Shown: one piece after another, positions 14,522-18,625 of the stretch
Numbering within the stretch: the stretch's first letter is position 1
How the letters are laid out: each line of letters opens with the position of its first letter
From: QNZT01 sp964651755
Lineage (GTDB): Bacteria; Campylobacterota; Campylobacteria; Campylobacterales; QNZT01
NCBI GenBank assembly: GCA_964651755.1
Contig: CAZYZD010000040.1
Location: forward strand, 1-18,625
Length of the DNA: 18,625 nucleotides
Direction of reading: 5' to 3'
The notes under the pieces: model-generated
Database searches by the model: none
What the model saw: only the letters and a program-made list of their open reading frames with translations
Told to the model about the DNA's origin: nothing
Position numbers and translations under genes: made by a program

Positions 14522-15408
14522 GTTGTGAAACAACCAAAGCAGGTTTTGTAGCGGTAGTGGGACGACCCAATGCGGGAAAAAGTTCACTTCTGAATTTTTT
14601 TGTAGGGGAAAAACTGGCGATGGTATCGCACAAAGCCAATGCTACCCGAAAACGGCTCAATATTATTGCAATGCATGATTGCTGTCAGATCATTTTTGTG
14701 GATACGCCGGGTATTCATGAAAGTGAACGGCTGATGAATCAGTTTATGCTTGAAGAAGCGCTCAAAGCGATGGGAGATGCAGATTTGATTCTTTTCCTCT
14801 CTCCTGTGACAGATAGCCTCAAAGAGTATGAAAATTTCCTCAAACTTAATAAAAAAAATATTCCACATATCGTACTTCTGACCAAGACAGATGAGGTAGC
14901 AAATGAAAAAGTACTGCAAAAGATGACAGAGTTTCAGAAATATCAGGAAAAATTTCTGGAGTTGATACCTGTTTCAATTAAAAGAGGAACAGAACGATCG
15001 ATGGTTTTTGAAACCATTTGCAAACATCTTCCTTCTCATCCATACTACTATGATCCGGAAATTTTAACAACTGATAAAATGAAAGATATCTACAAAGAGT
15101 TGATCAGAGAAGCAGTATTTGAAAAAACCTCTAAAGAAATTCCCTATTTCACCGATGTAGTGATTGAGAGGGTTGAAGAGCTTCCCGATCTTGAGAAAAT
15201 TTACGCACAGATTGTAGTGGAAAAGAAGAGTCAAAAAGGGATTATCATCGGTAAAAACGGTGAAACTTTGAGACGCATCGGACACTATGCACGTAAATCA
15301 ATCGAAGAATTGAATGGTAAAAAGACATTTTTGAAGCTCTTTGTAGTTGTAAAACATGGATGGACCAAAGATAAAAAATCTTTAGGAGAACTTGGTTACA
15401 ACTTCTAG
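14518..15408 (+). CDS. era: GTPase Era
   Basis: A 296-residue Era, an essential GTPase that binds the 3' end of 16S rRNA during 30S assembly. Seen: G1 GRPNAGKS at 15-22; G2 region ANATRKRL; G3 DTPGIHES; a G4 that reads TKTD rather than NKxD; and a C-terminal KH domain with GIIIGKNGETLRRIG. The start is GTG at 14518, overlapping the hslU stop as GTGA, with AAGG at 14506-14509 as ribosome binding site. No ATG is available before the G1 motif. It is the last gene of the rplI-hslVU-era operon. Confidence 0.95.
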   Translation: MSCETTKAGFVAVVGRPNAGKSSLLNFFVGEKLAMVSHKANATRKRLNIIAMHDCCQIIFVDTPGIHESERLMNQFMLEEALKAMGDADLILFLSPVTDSLKEYENFLKLNKKNIPHIVLLTKTDEVANEKVLQKMTEFQKYQEKFLELIPVSIKRGTERSMVFETICKHLPSHPYYYDPEILTTDKMKDIYKELIREAVFEKTSKEIPYFTDVVIERVEELPDLEKIYAQIVVEKKSQKGIIIGKNGETLRRIGHYARKSIEELNGKKTFLKLFVVVKHGWTKDKKSLGELGYNF

Positions 15409-15431
15409 GATCTGATCTTTGGGATCGGATC
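15409..15431 (+). other. Stem-loop directly after era
   Basis: GATCTGATC (15409-15417) pairs with GATCGGATC (15423-15431) through nine positions including one G-U, with loop TTTGG. No T-run follows, so it is not a standard intrinsic terminator. It could stabilise the 3' end of the era mRNA or mark a processing site before the pilus operon. Confidence 0.5.
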
Positions 15432-15437
15432 TGCAAC

Positions 15438-15457
15438 CCTATTAATCTTATAATAGG
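15438..15457 (+). promoter_or_regulatory. Pilus operon promoter overlapped by an inverted repeat
   Basis: A perfect TATAAT (15449-15454) lies 11 bases before the ATG at 15466; transcription would start near 15461. CCTATTA (15438-15444) and TAATAGG (15451-15457) form a perfect 7-bp inverted repeat with a six-base spacer covering the -10, an arrangement that would suit a repressor. Only a weak AGG (15455-15457) could act as ribosome binding site. Confidence 0.45.
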
Positions 15458-15465
15458 CAGTTGTG

Positions 15466-17001
15466 ATGTTAAAACGTGGAATAATTGATCGACGTAAAAC
15501 CAGTGTGATTACGCTTGATCCCTATTCGTTAAAATCTTATCGCTACAGAGATAATGTAATCACTGAAGAGAGTGTCAAAAAGTCGGATGACAGGGCTTTT
15601 TATATCTCTTATGTGCAGACAAAAGATATTATCTCATCTACTGTAGATATAGAGATAGGTGTTTCTGATGAAGAACTAAATGATGCCATTGAAATCAAAG
15701 CATATGATGAACTGGGACTGGAAGCTGAGAAAGAGTATTCTATTTTTCACTTCCAATCCAATCGGGATGATGGTGAATTCAGGGTCTTTAATGTAATAGC
15801 AATCGATACGGATGTGCTTAATCAGATTTTCAGTGAGTTGAAAGATATCAAATATATTGATTATATTACTGCTGCTCCTTTCCTCATGAAATCTCTGTAT
15901 GAGAAAAATCTGTTGGTACCGGATAAAACAGACTGTTTTGTCTATTTCCATAAAGATGATGCACATGTGACGATTTATAAAAATGGAGAATATGTATTTT
16001 CCAAATCGATTAAATACTCTTTGGGATATATTGCAGATACTTTTGCCAAAGAACTTGGAAAACGTATCGATGAAAAGACATTCTTTGCGATGTTGAAGAA
16101 AAACGGTATGCAGCATGAAAACAGTGCTTACCAACAGCAACTTATGAAAATTTTCGGTGAGTTGTTTGTTTATGTCAATGATGTAATTTTATATGCCAAA
16201 AGAGCTTACAGACTTGAGAATATTGATCAAGTTTATATTGGTACAGAGATTGGCAATATTGCCGGACTGGAAGAGTTTTGCTACAACTACATTTCACTGC
16301 CGACGAAATATTTGACTTTTAAAATTTCTAAAAATGCAAATGAAGTAGATGTGGAACCGCTGCATACGATGATGATTGAAACAGCGCATAGTTATCTTTC
16401 TACCAGAGATGATACTTATAATATCTCTATCTTCAAAAAACCGCCACCATTAAAAGAGCGTCCCAGCGGTAAATTGATGCAGGTAATTACTGTAAGTCTT
16501 TTGTTGTCTCTTGCATATCCCGGATATCAGTTTGTGTATGAGCGTATGTTTTTGCAAAAAGAGCTTACTCAATTGCGCCAGCAGCATCAAAATCTTTCAC
16601 AGCGAAGCAAACAGATCAAAACAGCACTGGCACAAGTTCAGAAAGAGAAGAAAGAGATCGATGCCAAACTGGCAATCAAAATGAAAGATCTTGACTTTCG
16701 TACCAATCTTTTGAAAGAGATTTACAAAAAGAAAGTGAATTATCCTATGAAAGCAAAGATTATGACAGATCTGTTTCGAAGAGTAAATGCACATCATGCC
16801 AAAGTTGTGGAGACACAGGAGCACAATAATACGATGTACATTACGGTACGCAGTCCCAAAGATAAATATATTACAGAGTTGATTCAGGATATCTCTTTGC
16901 GTAAAGATTATGATGTCAGTACCGATTTGATTAAAAAAGATGACAATAACTCTTATTATGAGAGTTCAATAAAGGTAGGATTAAATGGTCAGTTCAATTA
17001 A
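15466..17001 (+). CDS. PilM-PilN fusion, pilus/type II secretion inner-membrane platform protein (MshI/GspL-like)
   Basis: About 511 residues. ATG 15466 is preferred to the adjacent GTG 15463. Seen: residues 1-325 look like a divergent cytoplasmic PilM-type actin-fold domain (GVSDEELNDAIEIKAYDEL, later YIGTEIGNIAGL). The N-terminal strand reads RGIIDRRKTSV and lacks the usual DIG nucleotide loop. A transmembrane helix follows at about 338-357 (LMQVITVSLLLSLAYPGY), then a coiled coil (about 363-420) and a small C-terminal periplasmic domain like that of PilN. This order equals GspL, which corresponds to PilM plus PilN in one chain. Family knowledge: such proteins link the cytoplasmic ATPase to the periplasmic PilO/PilP (GspM/GspC) proteins. 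It heads an operon with PilO-like, PilP-like and secretin genes and overlaps the next gene by 17 bases. Confidence 0.72.
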   Translation: MLKRGIIDRRKTSVITLDPYSLKSYRYRDNVITEESVKKSDDRAFYISYVQTKDIISSTVDIEIGVSDEELNDAIEIKAYDELGLEAEKEYSIFHFQSNRDDGEFRVFNVIAIDTDVLNQIFSELKDIKYIDYITAAPFLMKSLYEKNLLVPDKTDCFVYFHKDDAHVTIYKNGEYVFSKSIKYSLGYIADTFAKELGKRIDEKTFFAMLKKNGMQHENSAYQQQLMKIFGELFVYVNDVILYAKRAYRLENIDQVYIGTEIGNIAGLEEFCYNYISLPTKYLTFKISKNANEVDVEPLHTMMIETAHSYLSTRDDTYNISIFKKPPPLKERPSGKLMQVITVSLLLSLAYPGYQFVYERMFLQKELTQLRQQHQNLSQRSKQIKTALAQVQKEKKEIDAKLAIKMKDLDFRTNLLKEIYKKKVNYPMKAKIMTDLFRRVNAHHAKVVETQEHNNTMYITVRSPKDKYITELIQDISLRKDYDVSTDLIKKDDNNSYYESSIKVGLNGQFN

Positions 17002-17629
17002 TAAAAAAGATCTTTTTAGTCAAATAGATGAGTTTTTTAATGAAAAAAAATCTTCCGAAGTCTCTATGTTTTATTTTGTGGCTGCACTTTTGATCGCATA
17101 TGTAGTATATGAGTTTATCTTTATGGAAACAGATAAAAAACTACAAACGACACAAAATCAGATTGTGCAGATTAAAAGCAAAATCAATAAAGAACGCAAC
17201 TACCTTGCACAAAATACGCCGCAGAAAGTGGCAATGCTGCGAAAAGTTGTAAAAGAGAAAAAGAAGCGTTTTGATGATGCGCTCTATCAGATCAGTTATG
17301 TGGACAATACGCTCACAGAACTCTCCTATCTTCTGTTTGATGATGAGAACTGGGCAAAGTTTGTAGATAATATTGCTGCACTTGCCAAAAAGTATCATGT
17401 AGAGATTAAGGAGATCGGTAACAAATTTTTCAATCCTACCTATCAGAAGATTACTCATGTTGTGGTAGTGGATGTAAAGTCCAGGGCAAATTTTACCAAT
17501 TTGATGAAGTTTATCAATGAGATTGAAGAGTCTCCGCTGGTAATCGATATTGATCAGCTTAAAATGTTCAAGCCTGATGATAAAGTATTGAGTGAGTTCA
17601 GAATTGCAGTATGGGGGATGAAGTATTGA
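16985..17629 (+). CDS. PilO-like (MshJ/GspM-type) pilus assembly protein
   Basis: A 214-residue bitopic membrane protein: a short cytoplasmic N-terminus, one transmembrane helix at about 27-47 (VSMFYFVAALLIAYVVYEF), a coiled coil (about 50-100) and a periplasmic domain. The architecture and its place after the PilM-PilN fusion point to PilO (MshJ or GspM in related systems), which pairs with PilN to form the inner-membrane platform. Its ATG lies inside the end of the preceding gene (17-base overlap), with AAAGG and AGGA just upstream. Its stop TGA shares its last base with the following ATG. Primary sequence similarity in this family is low, so the call rests on topology and context. Confidence 0.7.
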   Translation: MVSSINKKDLFSQIDEFFNEKKSSEVSMFYFVAALLIAYVVYEFIFMETDKKLQTTQNQIVQIKSKINKERNYLAQNTPQKVAMLRKVVKEKKKRFDDALYQISYVDNTLTELSYLLFDDENWAKFVDNIAALAKKYHVEIKEIGNKFFNPTYQKITHVVVVDVKSRANFTNLMKFINEIEESPLVIDIDQLKMFKPDDKVLSEFRIAVWGMKY

Positions 17630-18072
17630 TGAAAAAGTTAACAATGATAGCATTAGCAGGTACTCTGACATTTTTACATGCTGCAGAGTCTGGGAAAGGT
17701 CATGAACGTATTGCACTTATCAAAGATTACAAGATGATGTTTGATCGGATTGGACAGCAAAGAGTGGGTGCGGGTAGAAGCGATATCGAATCTGTACGTC
17801 CTCCGTTTGTGCGATTGCATAAAGAAGCCAGAGAAAAAGTGGTTGTAAAAAAAGATGGTACCAAAATTGCTGTGAAAGTAAAATCTGAGTATGAATTGCA
17901 GGCAATTATGAGCGAACGTGCAAAAATCAGCGGAAAATGGTATCGAATCGGTGATAAAGTCGACGATTATATATTGGCGACGATTCAGCCAAATGGTGTA
18001 TTTTTACAAAATAATGAATTTAAAAAAAGATTAACTTTGAGGAAAAAGAATGAAAAAATCAGTATTCAATAG
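17629..18072 (+). CDS. PilP-like (MshK/GspC-type) periplasmic pilus protein
   Basis: A 147-residue protein starting at ATG 17629; the longer frame from 17611 would cover the purine-rich stretch that serves as ribosome binding site. Seen: an apparent signal peptide with basic MKK, a hydrophobic core and a cleavage site near HA|AE (residues 18-19). After a charged linker, the C-terminal region (about 95-140, ISGKWYRIGDKVDDYILATI and GVFLQN) resembles the beta-rich homology region of PilP/GspC, which contacts the secretin. There is no lipobox cysteine, unlike PilP lipoproteins. The gene overlaps PilO by one base and the secretin gene by 23 bases, suggesting equal, coupled translation. Its role would be to bridge the inner-membrane platform and the outer-membrane secretin. 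Confidence 0.68.
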   Translation: MKKLTMIALAGTLTFLHAAESGKGHERIALIKDYKMMFDRIGQQRVGAGRSDIESVRPPFVRLHKEAREKVVVKKDGTKIAVKVKSEYELQAIMSERAKISGKWYRIGDKVDDYILATIQPNGVFLQNNEFKKRLTLRKKNEKISIQ

Positions 18073-18625
18073 CATGAGACAGGGTATTGTCACAGGATTA
18101 CTTTTAGTGAGTGTCTCGACTATGACACTCTCTGCCAAAAGTTGTAATTATCGTGCTTTTAATATCAAAGTTTCCGAAGAAGTGGCAACCAGCGAAATCC
18201 TGAATCAGTTAAGCAATGAGTGTAGTTTCAGTATTGTTACCAAGGATAGTCTGGCAAAAGAGAAACTTTCACAAAAGCTTTATGGTATCAATATCAAGCA
18301 GATGCGTCTGGAAGAGATATTTGATGTGCTTATCAGTGCAAAAGGTCTTGATTATGATTATGACAACAATCTGCTTGTTATCAGCGGTTTGAAGACGAAG
18401 ACGTTTAAAATCGATTATGTCAACACTGAACGTTCCGGTGTCAGCAATACGGATATTTCTCTAACAGGTGAAACCGGTAATGAGAATGGAAGTGGAGATG
18501 AGAGTGGAAAAGGTGGAAGTCTCTCTACTGGAGCTACAATTACATCGAGTGACAATTTTAGTTTTTGGAAAAATATGGAAGCGGAGATCACCAGTATTCT
18601 CAATGCAACAGAAGAGAAATCCAAA
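18050..18625 (+). CDS. mshL: MshL-type secretin, N-terminal part (truncated by window edge)
   Basis: The frame is open to the window end, with 192 codons seen. The ATG at 18050 has GAGGA at 18039-18043, six bases upstream. Seen: a signal peptide (residues 1-29, cleavage near LSA|K), then a domain with YRAFNIKVSEEVATSEILNQ and LYGINIKQMRLEEIFDVLI that resembles the STN/N0 domain of secretins. Next comes KTFKIDYVNTERSG (117-130), typical of MshL proteins, and a Gly/Ser/Glu-rich linker (about 138-162). C32 and C58 may form a disulfide. The outer-membrane pore domain lies beyond the window. Family knowledge: secretins form the multimeric outer-membrane channel through which pili or secreted proteins pass. 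It completes a PilMN-PilO-PilP-secretin operon. Confidence 0.8.
   Translation, partial: MKKSVFNSMRQGIVTGLLLVSVSTMTLSAKSCNYRAFNIKVSEEVATSEILNQLSNECSFSIVTKDSLAKEKLSQKLYGINIKQMRLEEIFDVLISAKGLDYDYDNNLLVISGLKTKTFKIDYVNTERSGVSNTDISLTGETGNENGSGDESGKGGSLSTGATITSSDNFSFWKNMEAEITSILNATEEKSK

Noticed and set aside
15676..16140. 154-codon open frame opposite the PilM-PilN gene, and similar antisense frames such as 17141-17716
   Set aside because: They have no ribosome binding site or known domain and lie fully inside coherent sense genes of an operon.
17611..17628. Longer start for the PilP-like gene
   Set aside because: It would lie within the PilO gene and add MGDEVL before a good signal peptide that starts at ATG 17629.
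1..18625. CRISPR arrays, tRNA/rRNA genes, insertion sequences, prophage
   Set aside because: No spaced direct repeats, tRNA cloverleaf, rRNA, transposase or phage-like coding sequence was seen on either strand.

Overview
The window looks like chromosomal DNA of a free-living, sulfur-oxidising member of the Campylobacterota (Sulfurovum/Sulfurimonas-like). Three things suggest this: the gene order rplI-hslV-hslU-era, which Helicobacter shares; close protein similarity of UvrB, HslU and HslV to the Helicobacter forms as I remember them; and a sulfide:quinone oxidoreductase-type flavoprotein at the left edge. Intergenic DNA is AT-rich, and most recognisable promoters are an isolated TATAAT-like -10 without a clear -35, as is usual in this phylum. 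The genus is an inference. I see no tRNA, rRNA, CRISPR array, insertion sequence or phage gene.

Layout. 1-577 (-): 5' part of a sulfide:quinone oxidoreductase-like gene. 702-3316 (-): gamma-carbonic anhydrase-like protein and polyphosphate kinase (ppk), translationally coupled. 3475-5448 (-): uvrB. 5569-8945 (+): three tandem type IV pilin/pseudopilin genes followed by priA. 8946-9518 (-): precorrin-2 dehydrogenase, stop-to-stop with priA. 9519-9682: divergent intergenic region with two clean dyads. 9683-12123 (+): sixA and an ABC-F ATPase, overlapping by one base. 12204-15408 (+): rplI-hslV-hslU-era, tightly packed. 15466-18625 (+): a pilus-platform operon with a PilM-PilN fusion, PilO-like and PilP-like proteins and the start of an MshL-type secretin that runs off the right edge.

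How the genes work together. The pilins (5.6-7.1 kb) and the inner-membrane platform, pilotin-like and secretin genes (15.5 kb to the end) probably belong to one MSHA-like/type II secretion-like machine, although housekeeping genes separate them. The platform order matches mshI-mshJ-mshK-mshL. The other genes are housekeeping: excision repair (uvrB), replication restart (priA), polyphosphate storage (ppk), siroheme/heme d1 precursor synthesis, ribosome biogenesis (rplI, era), proteolysis (hslVU) and phosphohistidine signalling (sixA).

Start codons need care. ppk and era start with GTG, uvrB with TTG and probably priA with TTG. The longest open frames of the first pilin, precorrin-2 dehydrogenase, sixA and the PilP-like gene begin upstream of the true starts. 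I saw no clearly novel multi-gene system. The best leads are the TTAAC-N4-GTTAA operator-like dyad, the 11-bp perfect inverted repeat beside it, several putative leaderless or near-leaderless transcripts, the pilin cluster with differing cysteine layout and an attenuator-like hairpin pair, and the GspL-like PilM-PilN fusion.
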